This document shows positions 28,501 to 36,886 of a stretch of 64,000 nucleotides of DNA, piece after piece. The position numbers were made by a program, and so were the translations under genes. The notes beneath the pieces are model-generated. The model saw nothing but the letters and a program-made list of their open reading frames with translations, was not told the DNA's origin and ran no database searches. The number at the start of each line of letters is the position of its first letter. Position 1 is the stretch's first letter. Source of the DNA: Streptomyces longwoodensis (GTDB lineage Bacteria; Actinomycetota; Actinomycetes; Streptomycetales; Streptomycetaceae); NCBI RefSeq assembly GCF_001514125.1, contig NZ_KQ948551.1, positions 395,291-459,290 on the forward strand, read 5' to 3'.

Positions 28501-28739
28501 CGCATGGTGCGGAAGCGGGGGAAGACGTCCTTGAAGACGCGGGCCTCGATGTGGTGGGCGCCGGGCATGCCGTTGGCGGTGGGCGGGCCCTCGTAGAACA
28601 CCCACTCGGGGCGGCCCTGGGACTGGTCCAGGCTCTTGGCGAAGATCTTCTGCTCGCGCCAGAAGTCGAGCACCGCGTGTTCGAGCGCGGGCAGGTCGAC
28701 CTGGGCGGGCACCTGGCGGTACTGCGGCTGCGTGTTCAA
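25587..28739 (-). CDS. ileS: Isoleucyl-tRNA synthetase
   Basis: A 1050-residue class I aminoacyl-tRNA synthetase charging tRNA-Ile. The HIGH-equivalent lies in PPTANGMPGAHHIEAR and the KMSKS motif is KMSKH at about 603-607, with a CP1 editing domain between. The size and these motif variants are those of the long, eukaryote-like IleRS type found in many actinobacteria. The TTG at 28739 is chosen because GGAGGA lies at ideal spacing and because the T-box leader sequesters exactly this Shine-Dalgarno. The C-terminal half carries the tRNA-binding and zinc-linked regions (CPRCGTGLSDHE is in the editing domain). Confidence 0.95.
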   Translation of the reverse strand: MNTQPQYRQVPAQVDLPALEHAVLDFWREQKIFAKSLDQSQGRPEWVFYEGPPTANGMPGAHHIEARVFKDVFPRFRTMRGYHVARKAGWDCHGLPVELAVEKELGFSGKKDIEAYGIAAFNDKCRASVLRHTDAFAELTTRMGYWVDLDEAYVTMEPEYIESVWWSLKEIFTKGLLVQDHRVAPWCPRCGTGLSDHELAQGYETVVDPSVYVRFPLTSGPLAGRAALLVWTTTPWTLVSNTAVAAHPDVTYVVATDGQERLVVAEPLLAKALGEGWEPTGERFTGAEMERWTYQRPFELVEFPEGTEAHYVVNAEYVTTEDGTGLVHQSPAFGEDDLKVCRAYGLPVVNPVRPDGTFGEDVPLVGGVFFKKADEKLTEDLAERGLLFRHLPYEHSYPHCWRCHTALLYYAQPSWYIRTTAVKDRLIEENEKTNWFPDTVKHGRYGDWLNNNIDWALSRNRYWGTPLPIWRCEDDHLTCVGSRAELTELSGTDQSELDPHRPFIDDVTFACPQDGCGRTATRVPEVIDAWYDSGSMPFAQWGYPYKNKELFESRYPAQFISEAIDQTRGWFYTLMAVGTLVFDKSSYENVVCLGHILAEDGRKMSKHLGNILQPIPLMDQHGADAVRWFMAAGGSPWAARRVGHGTIQEVVRKTLLTYWNTVAFQALYARTSGWSPSAADPAPADRPLLDRWLLSELHALTDQVTQSLEAYDTQRAGKLLSAFVDDLSNWYVRRSRRRFWQGDKAALRTLHEVVETVTKLMAPLTPFITERVWQDLIVPVTPGAPESVHLSSWPEADLSAIDPELSKQMVLVRRLVELGRATRAESGVKTRQPLRRALIAATGFDALSPELHTQITEELNVESLASLSEVGGSLVDTTAKANFRALGKRFGKRVQDVARAVAAADAAALSLALREGTASVEVDGETVTLAPDEVIITETPREGWSVASDSGATVALDLEITEELRRAGLARDAIRLIQEARKNSGLDVADRIALRWTATDPETIAALSRHSGLIADEVLATDFAQGEADDTYGAPFTDEGLSLAFRLRKA

Positions 28740-28740
28740 C

Positions 28741-29030
28741 GAGCTTCCTCCGGCGGACGTGCTGCCTTCCGTCGGAGGGACGAGAGCCGTGTCCTGCTCG
28801 TGCGCCGGTTCGGCGGGCTCCCGCGGTACCACCCTCCTTGGCCCCCGGTGCGCCCTGTGCCCCGGTGAGCCCCCTCATTGGGGTCGCGATGCCGGTTCTA
28901 CTGACCGCTGCGGCGGCTTTCCTCCGGCGGCTCCGGGGTGATCTTCACGTCGCGCTCGCCCCCGGGCTCCCACCGTCCCCGGGTCGCTCTGGGCTGCGTA
29001 CGCCGCTACTCGTCCCCATCCACGCTTTTC
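28741..29030 (-). promoter_or_regulatory. T-box riboswitch, translational type, controlling ileS
   Basis: On the minus strand the canonical T-box AGGGTGGTACCGCGG is at 28835-28821. Upstream are the stem I start with GACGAGTAGC (about 29013-29004), an isoleucine specifier ATC at 28942-28940 in GAAGATCACC, and AGTAGAACCGG (about 28902). Downstream, GGAGGG (28837-28832) and GAGCC (28820-28816) can pair with CCCTCC (28779-28774) and GGCTC (28788-28784) as the antisequestrator. Alternatively CCTCCG (28778-28773) pairs with CGGAGG (28752-28747), hiding the Shine-Dalgarno. Uncharged tRNA-Ile should favour the first fold and turn translation on. No T-run is present, which argues for control of translation. 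Confidence 0.93.
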
Positions 29031-29040
29031 GCTCCGCCCA

Positions 29041-29317
29041 GTGTACGGCGCGGTGGGGACCGCGGCCGACCGGATTACCGGGGCGGGGGTGACCCGAACG
29101 GAGCGGGGGCCCAGGGCGGGTGCGGGACCGCTCCCGCGGGCGGCCCGGGCGGCGGATTACCGGGCGGGGAGCTGGGCACAACGCAGGCAGGCTCGTCGCG
29201 CGGCGTGCGCGAGGAGGACGAATCGGGCGGTGTGCCCCGTTGCCGCGGGACCCAAGTCGATTTATCGTCCCAGCACGATACGCGCGCAAGATCACAATAT
29301 GTGAAGGGGCCGCGGCC
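29041..29317. other. Divergent intergenic region between the ileS leader and the DksA-like gene
   Basis: Together with the T-box this is a 578-base gap between coding regions. The part beyond the leader must hold the promoters of both units. TACACT (29045-29040, minus strand) is a possible ileS -10, without a clear -35. For the rightward gene only weak AT-richer sequence (around 29260-29300) is seen. No gene is evident. Confidence 0.5.
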
Positions 29318-30337
29318 ATGGTGGCGAAGAAGACCGCCGTACAGCAGTCGGCGCCCCGGAAGGGGACCGCCGAGGAGGCGACCGCGACCGCGAGGAAGAC
29401 CGCGGCGGCACCCGGGACCGGGGCGGCCACGGCGGCGGCGACGGGAACGACACGGACGCGGGCCGCGAAGAAGGCGGCCGGCGCGAGGAAGTCGGCCGCG
29501 CCGTCCGAGAAGGCGTCGGGTGCCCGGACGACGCGGGCCGCCGGGAAGGCGGCTGCCGCAGCGCAGGACTCCGGGAAGGCCGCTGCCGCCCAGGACTCCG
29601 GCACGGCGGCCGGGCAGCAGCCGGCCGGAGCCGCGGACACGACGGCCGCCGGGCGGCGACCGGCCGTCGGCGAGCCGGCCGGCGCGCGCGGTGCCGCCGG
29701 TGCGGAGGCCGGGGCGGGGAAGAAGAGCGCGGGGAACGGGAACGTGAAGGGGGGCCGCGGGGGGAAGGCTGCCGGGGCCGGGGCGGTGTCGGGTGCCCGG
29801 GGGAAGAGCAGGGCCAAGAAGGCGGGCGCGGCCTCGGCCGCGGAGCAGACGGGAGCCACGACGGTGGTTGCGAAGAAGACTCCAGGCACGGCCACGGCGG
29901 CGAAGACCGCCGTACCCAAGGCGCGGCTCGGGGCGGCGGAGCCCGGCGACCTCGCGGTGCGCCCCGGCGAGGAGCCCTGGACGCCCGAGGAGGTCGAGGA
30001 GGCCCGCACCGAGCTGACGAGCGAGAAGGAGCGGCTGCGCGCCGAGCTCGCCTCGTCGGAGGCGGCCCTCGCGGGCCTGATGCGCGACTCGGGCGACGGC
30101 GCCGGGGACGACCAGGCGGACACCGGGACCAAGAACATCACCCGGGAGCACGAACTGGCGCTGGCCGCCAACGCGCGCGAGATGCTGGAGCAGACGGAGC
30201 ACGCGCTGGAACGGCTCGACGCGGGCACGTACGGCCTGTGCGAGAACTGCGGCGAGCCCATCGGCAAGGCCCGCATGCAGGCGTTCCCACGTGCCACGCT
30301 GTGCGTGGAGTGCAAGCAGAAGCAGGAACGCCGGTAG
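29318..30337 (+). CDS. DksA/TraR-type zinc-finger protein with long Lys/Ala-rich N-terminus
   Basis: A 339-residue protein. The first 200 or so residues are low-complexity Ala/Lys/Gly/Thr sequence with KKTA, AAKK and RGK blocks resembling histone H1 tails. The C-terminal 120 residues form a DksA/TraR domain: a helical hairpin, then a four-cysteine zinc finger with Cys308, Cys311, Cys329 and Cys332 (CENC and CVEC). Such proteins can enter the RNA polymerase secondary channel, but the acidic tip Asp pair of DksA is not obvious here. ATG at 29318 with GAAGGGG upstream fixes the start. lspA follows after 74 bases. Confidence 0.85.
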   Translation: MVAKKTAVQQSAPRKGTAEEATATARKTAAAPGTGAATAAATGTTRTRAAKKAAGARKSAAPSEKASGARTTRAAGKAAAAAQDSGKAAAAQDSGTAAGQQPAGAADTTAAGRRPAVGEPAGARGAAGAEAGAGKKSAGNGNVKGGRGGKAAGAGAVSGARGKSRAKKAGAASAAEQTGATTVVAKKTPGTATAAKTAVPKARLGAAEPGDLAVRPGEEPWTPEEVEEARTELTSEKERLRAELASSEAALAGLMRDSGDGAGDDQADTGTKNITREHELALAANAREMLEQTEHALERLDAGTYGLCENCGEPIGKARMQAFPRATLCVECKQKQERR

Positions 30338-30411
30338 GGAACCCGGAAGGCCGGCGGGGGAGGCGTGCCGTACCCTCGTCCTCAGTCAGGTACCTAGCTC
30401 GAGGGACTCAC

Positions 30412-31044
30412 GTGGCAGAGGCGGAGCGGATCATCGGTACGCCGGACACCCCCGGGGCGGGGACCGGCCCGGAGCAGCGCGACGTGCACGGCACGGACGG
30501 CACGGACCGCGCCGACGGTGCCGGGCGGGCGGACGCCGACGCCCCCGTCGTACGGCCCCGCCGCCGGCGGGTCGCGGTGCTGTTCGCGGTCGCCGCGTTC
30601 GCCTACGCGCTCGACCTCGTCAGCAAGCTGCTCGTGGTCGCCAAGCTGGAGCACCACCGCCCGATCGAGATCGTCGGCGACTGGCTGAAGTTCGAGGCGA
30701 TCCGCAACGCCGGGGCCGCCTTCGGCTTCGGCGAGGCCTTCACGGTGATCTTCACGGTGATCGCCGCCGCGGTGATCGTGGTCATCGCGCGGCTCGCCCG
30801 CAAGCTGTACAGCCTGCCCTGGGCGATCGCCCTCGGCCTGCTGCTCGGCGGGGCCCTCGGCAACCTCACCGACCGCATCTTCCGCTCGCCCGGCGTGTTC
30901 GAGGGCGCGGTCGTGGACTTCATCGCGCCCAAGCACTTCGCCGTGTTCAACCTGGCCGACTCGGCGATCGTGTGCGGCGGCATCCTGATCGTGCTGCTGT
31001 CCTTCCGGGGCCTCGACCCCGACGGGACCGTCCACAAGGACTGA
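30412..31044 (+). CDS. lspA: Lipoprotein signal peptidase LspA
   Basis: A 210-residue membrane aspartyl protease that cleaves the signal peptide of prolipoproteins after lipidation. A polar N-terminal extension of about 50 residues precedes four helices ([22 protein letters not shown] and others). The catalytic aspartates are Asp154 (NLTDRIF) and Asp183 (NLADSAI), with [13 protein letters not shown] also diagnostic. GTG at 30412 follows GAGGGA by five bases. rluD follows after 38 bases, a conserved lspA-rluD pairing in bacteria. Confidence 0.94.
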   Translation: MAEAERIIGTPDTPGAGTGPEQRDVHGTDGTDRADGAGRADADAPVVRPRRRRVAVLFAVAAFAYALDLVSKLLVVAKLEHHRPIEIVGDWLKFEAIRNAGAAFGFGEAFTVIFTVIAAAVIVVIARLARKLYSLPWAIALGLLLGGALGNLTDRIFRSPGVFEGAVVDFIAPKHFAVFNLADSAIVCGGILIVLLSFRGLDPDGTVHKD

Positions 31045-31082
31045 GGGACGGGCCTGCCGGACCCGTCCGGCATACTCGACGG

Positions 31083-32027
31083 GTGAGCACGATTCCCGAG
31101 ATCCGTACCCTGCCCGTGCCCGACGGCCTGGAGGGCGAGCGCGTCGACGCCGCCATCTCCCGCATGTTCGGCTTCTCCCGCACCAAGGCGGCCGAGCTCG
31201 CCGCCTCGGGGAAGGTCACGGTCGACGGGTCGGTGGTCGGCAAGTCGGAGCGGGTGCACGGCGGGGCCTGGCTCGAGGTCGAGATGCCACAGGCGCCCCA
31301 GCCCGTCCAGGTGGTCGCCGAGCCGGTCGAGGGCATGGACATCGTGCACGACGACGACGACGTGGTCGTGATCGTCAAGCCGGTCGGCGTCGCCGCCCAC
31401 CCGTCGCCGGGCTGGACCGGGCCGACCGTGATCGGCGGGCTCGCCGCCGCCGGGTACCGCATCTCCACCTCCGGCGCCGCCGAGCGCCAGGGCATCGTGC
31501 ACCGCCTGGACGTGGGCACCTCCGGCCTGATGGTCGTCGCCAAGTCCGAGCGCGCGTACACCTCGCTCAAGCGCCAGTTCAAGGAGCGCACGGTCGACAA
31601 GCGCTACCACACGCTCGTCCAGGGCCACCCGGACCCGACCAGCGGCACCATCGACGCGCCCATCGGCCGTCACCCCCAGCACGACTACAAGTGGGCGGTC
31701 ACCGCCGAGGGCAAGCCCTCGGTCACGCACTACGACCTGATCGAGGCGTTCCGCGCCGCCTCCCTGCTCGACGTGAAGCTGGAGACCGGCCGCACCCACC
31801 AGATCCGCGTCCACATGGCCGCCCACCGCCACCCGTGCGTCGGCGACCTGACCTACGGCGCCGACCCGACGCTCGCCAAGCGGCTGCGGCTGACCCGCCA
31901 GTGGCTGCACGCCGTGCGCCTGGGCTTCGAGCACCCCGGGGACGGCGAGTGGGCGGAGTTCTCCAGCGACTACCCCGAGGACCTGCAGCGGGCGCTCGAC
32001 CAGGTCCGTGAGGAGACCTACGGATGA
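31083..32027 (+). CDS. rluD: RluD-family 23S rRNA pseudouridine synthase
   Basis: A 314-residue RluA/RluD-family enzyme. An N-terminal S4 RNA-binding domain ([31 protein letters not shown]) is followed by the catalytic domain with [10 protein letters not shown] (catalytic Asp143), [10 protein letters not shown] and [14 protein letters not shown]. By homology it isomerises uridines in helix 69 of 23S rRNA; the exact sites are inferred. GTG at 31083 has no Shine-Dalgarno but lies six bases after CATACT (31071-31076), so the mRNA may be leaderless if it starts there. Its stop overlaps the next ATG. Confidence 0.9.
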   Translation: MSTIPEIRTLPVPDGLEGERVDAAISRMFGFSRTKAAELAASGKVTVDGSVVGKSERVHGGAWLEVEMPQAPQPVQVVAEPVEGMDIVHDDDDVVVIVKPVGVAAHPSPGWTGPTVIGGLAAAGYRISTSGAAERQGIVHRLDVGTSGLMVVAKSERAYTSLKRQFKERTVDKRYHTLVQGHPDPTSGTIDAPIGRHPQHDYKWAVTAEGKPSVTHYDLIEAFRAASLLDVKLETGRTHQIRVHMAAHRHPCVGDLTYGADPTLAKRLRLTRQWLHAVRLGFEHPGDGEWAEFSSDYPEDLQRALDQVREETYG

Positions 32028-32515
32028 GCGGGCGGCCCGGCGCGCCGTCGTACACCGTGCGGGTCGTGGCGGACCTCGCCGACCGTGAGGCGTGCTTCGC
32101 GGTGCGCAAAGAGGTCTTCGTCGCGGAGCAGGGCGTCCCGGAGGAGATCGAGTACGACGCGTACGACGCCGTCGCCGTGCACGTGCTGGCGGTCCGCGAG
32201 GACGGGCTGCCGCTGGGCACCGGACGGCTGCTGCACGGCGAGGCGGCCCTCGGCAGGACCGGCGGGGACCCCTCGGTCGGCTCGCTGGGGCGGCTCGCCG
32301 TCTCCCGCGCGGCGCGCGGCCTCGGGGTCGGCGCCGCACTGGTGCGGGCCGTAGAGGACGCGGCCCGCGCACGGGGCCTCGCGGCCGTGGACCTGCACGC
32401 GCAGACGCAGGCGCTGGGCTTCTACGAGCGGCTGGGCTACGTGGCGTACGGGCCGGAGTTCCCGGACGCCGGGATTCCGCACCGGGCGATGCGCAGGGTT
32501 TTGCCCGCGGTGTGA
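32024..32515 (+). CDS. GNAT-family N-acetyltransferase
   Basis: A 163-residue GNAT acyltransferase, closest in look to the ElaA/YjcF group: [21 protein letters not shown] at the N-terminus, an acetyl-CoA pyrophosphate loop in [17 protein letters not shown], and the C-terminal [27 protein letters not shown]. The substrate is unknown. The ATG overlaps the rluD stop (ATGA), so both genes are probably co-translated. Confidence 0.88.
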   Translation: MSGRPGAPSYTVRVVADLADREACFAVRKEVFVAEQGVPEEIEYDAYDAVAVHVLAVREDGLPLGTGRLLHGEAALGRTGGDPSVGSLGRLAVSRAARGLGVGAALVRAVEDAARARGLAAVDLHAQTQALGFYERLGYVAYGPEFPDAGIPHRAMRRVLPAV

Positions 32516-32578
32516 TCGCGTCGGCGTGGCAGGCTGGAGATCCGTTCCTGCACCGTCGACCTGCCCGGAGTGCTGACC

Positions 32579-34165
32579 GTGGACCAGCTGGCCCTGTTGT
32601 TCGTGCTGTTGCTCGGGGCCGTGCTGAGCGTCCCGGTGGGGGACCGGCTCGGCCTGCCCGCGCCGGTGCTGATGACCCTGCTCGGGATCGCGCTCGCGCT
32701 GCTCGACTTCGTGCCCAACGTGCAGGTCCCGCCCGACCTGATCCTCCCGCTGGTGCTGCCGCCGCTGCTGTACGCGGCGGTGCGGCGCACCTCCTGGCGG
32801 CAGTTCACCGCCAACAAACGGCCGATCTTCCTGCTGGCCGTGGCGCTGGTGTTCGTCACGACGGCGTGCGTCGCCGTCGTCGCGCACACCGTGGTGCCCG
32901 GCCTGCCGATCGCCGCCGCCGTGGCGCTGGGCGCGCTGGTCGCGCCGCCCGACCCGGTCGCCGCCACCGCCGTCGCCGGGCAGCTGGGGCTGCCGCGCCG
33001 CCTGGTGTCCATCCTGGAGGGCGAGGGCCTGTTCAACGACGTGACGGCCATCGTGCTCTACCACGTCGCCATCACCGCGGTGGTCAGCGGAAGCTTCGAG
33101 CTCGGCGGCGCCGCGCTGGAGTTCGTGCTCTCCGCCGTGGTCGCGGTCGCGGTGGGGCTGGCGCTCGGCTGGGGCGCCAACAAACTCCTCGACCGGCTCG
33201 GCGACGCGACCCTCCAGATCGGCCTCACGCTGCTCGTGCCGTACGCCTCCTACGTCCTCGCCGAGGAGCTGCACGGCTCCGGGGTGCTCGCCGTGCTCAC
33301 CACCTCGCTGTTCATCGCGGAGTACGCCACCGATCCCGACGACGTGATGACCCGGCTCGCCGGGCACGCCTTCTGGGACATCGTCGACACGCTCGTGACC
33401 GGCGTGGCGTTCGGCCTGATCGGGCTGGAGCTGCACAACGCGGTCCGTACGGCGTCCGGCCGGTGGGGCGAGATGCTGGGCTGGGCGGGCATCGTGGTGG
33501 CCGTCGTGGTCGTCGTACGGCTGCTGTGGCTGTTGCCGGCGACCTGGCTGACCCAACGGCTGCACGCCCGGCGGGACCGGGACGAGGACATCCCGGTGAG
33601 CTGGCGGGAGACCGTCGTCATGTGGTGGTCCGGGATGCGCGGCGTGGCGTCGGTGGCGCTGGCCCTGGCGGTTCCGCTGAAGACCGACGACGGCGGTGCG
33701 TTCCCCGACCGGAACGAGATCGTCTTCATCGCGTTCGGCGTGATCATGGTGACGCTGGTGGTGCAGGGGCTGACGCTGCCGTGGCTGGTGCGGCGGCTCG
33801 GGGTGCGGGCCGACACGGAGCGGGAGAAGGCGTTCGAGCGGGAGCTGGCGGTGCGGGCCGCGAAGGCGGCGAAGGCGCGGCTGCGGGAGATCGAGGCGGT
33901 GGAGGAGCTGCCGGAGGAGTTCTCCGAGCAGATGCTGCGGCGGGCGTTCGAGATCGGGGTGCGGATCAGCCCGGACATCGGGGAGGAGGAGCGCAAGGAG
34001 GGGCACGAGAAGCGGGTCCGCCGGCTGAAGCGGGTACGGCGGATCCAGGGGGAGATGCTCAGCGCCGCGCGGCACGAGGTGCTGGCGGCGCGCAGCGAGG
34101 CGGGGGCGAACCCGGAGGTGGTGGACCGGGTGCTGCGGCAACTGGACGTGCGCAGCCTGCGGTGA
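32579..34165 (+). CDS. Na+/H+ (CPA1-family) antiporter
   Basis: A 528-residue integral membrane protein with about twelve helices and a hydrophilic C-terminal tail of about 120 residues that is rich in charged residues (REIEAVEELPEEFSEQ). The cation-site segments include ALVAPPDPVAATAVAGQL (PDP) and EGEGLFNDVTAIVLY (ND), both typical of CPA1 Na+/H+ exchangers. It likely extrudes Na+ or K+ in exchange for protons. GTG at 32579 is preferred because CGGAG lies about eight bases upstream; an in-frame GTG at 32570 is possible. Confidence 0.9.
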   Translation: MDQLALLFVLLLGAVLSVPVGDRLGLPAPVLMTLLGIALALLDFVPNVQVPPDLILPLVLPPLLYAAVRRTSWRQFTANKRPIFLLAVALVFVTTACVAVVAHTVVPGLPIAAAVALGALVAPPDPVAATAVAGQLGLPRRLVSILEGEGLFNDVTAIVLYHVAITAVVSGSFELGGAALEFVLSAVVAVAVGLALGWGANKLLDRLGDATLQIGLTLLVPYASYVLAEELHGSGVLAVLTTSLFIAEYATDPDDVMTRLAGHAFWDIVDTLVTGVAFGLIGLELHNAVRTASGRWGEMLGWAGIVVAVVVVVRLLWLLPATWLTQRLHARRDRDEDIPVSWRETVVMWWSGMRGVASVALALAVPLKTDDGGAFPDRNEIVFIAFGVIMVTLVVQGLTLPWLVRRLGVRADTEREKAFERELAVRAAKAAKARLREIEAVEELPEEFSEQMLRRAFEIGVRISPDIGEEERKEGHEKRVRRLKRVRRIQGEMLSAARHEVLAARSEAGANPEVVDRVLRQLDVRSLR

Positions 34166-34190
34166 GCCGCCGGGGCCGTTGCTCCGGCTT

Positions 34191-34210
34191 GCCGGGGGCG
34201 TTCCCCCGGC
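34191..34210 (+). terminator. Hairpin after the antiporter gene
   Basis: GCCGGGGG and CCCCCGGC form an 8-bp stem with loop CGTT, 25 bases past the stop codon. A likely terminator without a T-run. Confidence 0.55.
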
Positions 34211-34286
34211 CCCGCTTCCCCGGCCGTTCCACGACAGTCGTGTGAACGGCGGCCCCCGGCCCGGCCCCGGCGGGTACGCTCCGATC

Positions 34287-35027
34287 ATGGCTCGCAACAT
34301 CGTTGTCAGTGGTGGTGGCAGTGGGATCGGGTTGGCCGCGGCGCGGGTGTTCGCCGCCGACGGGGACCGGGTGGTGCTGCTCGGGCGGCGGGCCGAGGTG
34401 CTGGAGCGCGCCGGGGTCCCCGGGGCGCTCACCCGGGCCGCCGACCTGAGCGACGTGGACGACGTGCGGGGCGTCGCCCGGTTCGTCGCGGAGGAGCTGG
34501 GCACGGTCGACGTGCTCGTGCACTGCGCGGGCGGCAACGGGCAGCTCGAACCGGCGGCCGGCACCGACGACCCGCTGGAGCGCGCCGCCCACGAGTGGGG
34601 CGTGAACTTCCGCCTCAACACCCTGACCGCCGTGCTGCTCACCGAGGCGTTGAAGGAACGGCTCGCCGAGCCCGGCGGGCGGGTGCTCTTCCTCAGCTCC
34701 ATCGCCGCCTACCGGGGGTCGGGCAGCGGGGCGTACGGCGCGGCCAAGGCGGCCCTGCACCCGTACGCGCACGACCTGGCCCGGCAGCTGGGGCCGCGCG
34801 GGATCACGGTGAACGTGGTGGCGCCCGGCTACGTCGAGGACACCGAGTTCTTCGGGCCGGGCATCGACCCGGCCCGCCGGGAGCGGCTGGTCGCCGAGAC
34901 CTCGACCGGGCGGGCCGGCACCCCGGGGGACGTCGCCGCCACCCTGCACTGGCTGGCGTCCCCGGGCGCCGCCCACGTCACGTCCCAGGTCGTCCAGGTC
35001 AACGGCGGCGCCGAACGGGGTCATTGA
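34287..35027 (+). CDS. Short-chain dehydrogenase/reductase
   Basis: A 246-residue SDR oxidoreductase. The cofactor loop GGGSGIG is at about residues 8-14 (the usual leading Thr is replaced by Ser-Gly), an NAG-equivalent HCAGG is in strand 4, and the catalytic Ser is at 137/138 (LSSIAAY), with Tyr150 and Lys154 (YGAAK). The C-terminus GAAHVTSQVVQVNGGAERGH is typical. The substrate is unknown. The ATG lies six bases after TACGCT (34275-34280) and lacks a Shine-Dalgarno, consistent with a leaderless transcript. Confidence 0.9.
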   Translation: MARNIVVSGGGSGIGLAAARVFAADGDRVVLLGRRAEVLERAGVPGALTRAADLSDVDDVRGVARFVAEELGTVDVLVHCAGGNGQLEPAAGTDDPLERAAHEWGVNFRLNTLTAVLLTEALKERLAEPGGRVLFLSSIAAYRGSGSGAYGAAKAALHPYAHDLARQLGPRGITVNVVAPGYVEDTEFFGPGIDPARRERLVAETSTGRAGTPGDVAATLHWLASPGAAHVTSQVVQVNGGAERGH

Positions 35028-35029
35028 CG

Positions 35030-35053
35030 CCGGCCGGGCTCAGCCCCGGCCGG
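35030..35053. terminator. Shared hairpin between SDR and MscS genes
   Basis: A 9-bp stem (CCGGCCGGG / CCCGGCCGG) with a six-base loop lies two bases after the SDR stop and covers the mscS stop codon. Probably a bidirectional terminator. Confidence 0.5.
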
Positions 35054-36164
35054 TGCGCGGCTTCTCGTAGGCCCGGTGGTCGTTCCGGAACTCCTCCCAC
35101 GGCGTCTGCGACGGCAGCCGGCCGGGCGGGGGCACCGCGCCCGCGGTGTTGACCCGGGGCAGCGCGTACGGGTGGTGCTCGGCCAGCCAGCGGATCATCT
35201 GCTCGCGCACCGCGACCCGCACCGTCCAGACGTCGTCGGCGTCCTTCGCCGTCACCAGGGCCCGCACCTGGAGGGTGTTGGGCGTGGAGTCGGTCACCAC
35301 CAGGCCGTAGTCGCGGCCGTCCCAGGCCGGGCACTCGCGCAGGATGTCGCGCAGCTTCTCGCGCATCAGCTCGGTCGGCGCCGAGTGGTCCAGGTGCCAG
35401 TACACGATGCCGGTCATCTGCGGGGTGCCGCGCGACCAGTTCTCGAACGGCTTGGACGTGAAGTAGGACACCGGCATGGTGATCCGGCGCTCGTCCCAGG
35501 TCCGCACGGTCAGGTAGGTCAGCGTGACGTCCTCGACCGTGCCCCACTCGCCGTCCACGACGACCACGTCGCCGAGGCGCACCATGTCACCGAAGGCGAT
35601 CTGGAACCCGGCGAACATGTTGCTCAGCGTCGACTGCGCGGCCACACCGGCGACGATGCCGACGATGCCGGCCGAGGCCAGCAGCGAGGCGCCGGCCGCG
35701 CGCATCGCGGGGAACGTCAGCAGCATCGCCGCGACGGCCATCACCCCGACGACCGCCGACACCACCCGCATGATCAGCGCGACCTGGGTGCGCACCCGGC
35801 GCACCCGGGCCGGGTCCCGCTGGGCGCGGGCGCTGGCGTACCGCTCGTAGGAGGACTGCACGATCGCGGAGGCGATCCGGATGATCAGCCAGGCCGTGGA
35901 ACCGATCAGCACCAGGGTCAGGGAGCGCCCGATGCCGACCCGGTGCTCCTGGAGCAGTTCCGCCTGGTCGTAGGAGCCTCTGAGCAGGGCCGCGCACAGC
36001 ACGAGTTGGTAGGGGATGCGGCCACGGCGCAGCAGGCCCCACAAGGGTGTCTCGTGGTGCCGGTCGTCCGCCTTGCGCAGCAGGAGGTCGGAGGCCCAGC
36101 CGATGACGAGCGTCAGTACGACCGCACCCCCGACCACGATCACGGGTCGGAGCAGGTTCTCCAT
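35040..36164 (-). CDS. MscS-family mechanosensitive channel
   Basis: A 374-residue small-conductance mechanosensitive channel. Four to five N-terminal helices lead to the pore-lining TM3 (LLASAGIVGIVAGVAAQSTLSNMFAGFQIAF), then the beta domain beginning GDVVVVDGEWGTVEDVTLTYLTVRTWDERR with the family motif. It releases solutes on hypo-osmotic shock. The start is ATG at 36164. The gene is divergent from the dienelactone-hydrolase-like gene and convergent with the SDR gene. Confidence 0.92.
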   Translation of the reverse strand: MENLLRPVIVVGGAVVLTLVIGWASDLLLRKADDRHHETPLWGLLRRGRIPYQLVLCAALLRGSYDQAELLQEHRVGIGRSLTLVLIGSTAWLIIRIASAIVQSSYERYASARAQRDPARVRRVRTQVALIMRVVSAVVGVMAVAAMLLTFPAMRAAGASLLASAGIVGIVAGVAAQSTLSNMFAGFQIAFGDMVRLGDVVVVDGEWGTVEDVTLTYLTVRTWDERRITMPVSYFTSKPFENWSRGTPQMTGIVYWHLDHSAPTELMREKLRDILRECPAWDGRDYGLVVTDSTPNTLQVRALVTAKDADDVWTVRVAVREQMIRWLAEHHPYALPRVNTAGAVPPPGRLPSQTPWEEFRNDHRAYEKPRTGRG

Positions 36165-36295
36165 GTCTTCGAACCTAACCGGGACCGCAGGGGCCTGAAC
36201 CTGCGCTTTCTGTGACGATCGCCATGAACGTCCGTGCGGGGAGTGCCACGAGCGGCGTCGTGGCGGGCGCCCGCGGGGCTGGCACCATGGTCCCC

Positions 36296-36886
36296 ATGAA
36301 CGTCATGCTCTTTCACTCGACCCATGGCCTCAGGCCCGCCGTGCACGCGGCGGCGGACCGGCTGCGTGCCGCCGGGCACGAGGTGTGGACGCCGGACCTC
36401 TTCGACGGGCGCACGTTCGAGGACGTCGAGGAGGGCATGGAGTTCAAGGAGCGCCTCGGCAAGGAGGAGCTGCTGCGGCGGGCCGTGCTCGCGGCCGCGC
36501 CCTACTCGGAACGGCACCTGGTGTACGCCGGGTTCTCGCTCGGCGCGTCGGTCGCCCAGACCCTGGCCCTCGGCGACGACAAGGCGCGTGGCCTGCTGCT
36601 CCTGCACGGCACTTCGGACCTGGCGCCGAACGTCTCGGTGGACGACCTGCCGGTGCAGCTGCACATCGCGGAGCCGGACCCGTTCGAGACGGAGGACTGG
36701 CTCGGCGCCTGGTACCTGCAGATGCGCCGGGCGGGCGCCGACGTGGAGATCCACCGGTACGCCGGGGCCGGCCACCTCTACACCGATCCCGGCCTGCCGG
36801 ACTACGACCGCGAGGCCGCCGAGGCCACCTGGCGGGTGGCGCTCGGCTTCCTCGCGTCGCTGGAGGAGGATCAGCCCGCGCGGTAG
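36296..36886 (+). CDS. Dienelactone hydrolase-like alpha/beta hydrolase
   Basis: A 196-residue alpha/beta hydrolase of the DLH family: [14 protein letters not shown] at the start, nucleophile elbow GFSLG with Ser81 in place of the Cys of true dienelactone hydrolases, and a late [10 protein letters not shown] histidine. It is probably an esterase of unknown substrate. ATG at 36296 is chosen because homologous sequence starts there; CACCAT (36283-36288) seven bases upstream suggests leaderless mRNA. Its last 16 bases overlap the 3' end of the convergent metalloprotease gene. Confidence 0.82.
   Translation: MNVMLFHSTHGLRPAVHAAADRLRAAGHEVWTPDLFDGRTFEDVEEGMEFKERLGKEELLRRAVLAAAPYSERHLVYAGFSLGASVAQTLALGDDKARGLLLLHGTSDLAPNVSVDDLPVQLHIAEPDPFETEDWLGAWYLQMRRAGADVEIHRYAGAGHLYTDPGLPDYDREAAEATWRVALGFLASLEEDQPAR

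Noticed and set aside
25569..28868. 1099-codon plus-strand frame over ileS
   Set aside because: Antisense shadow of ileS; no recognisable domain, and the T-box on the minus strand settles the direction.
32018..34702. 894-codon reading frame antisense to the GNAT, antiporter and SDR genes
   Set aside because: Spans three well-supported genes on the other strand and reads as His/Arg/Gln/Pro-rich sequence without domains; a codon-bias shadow.
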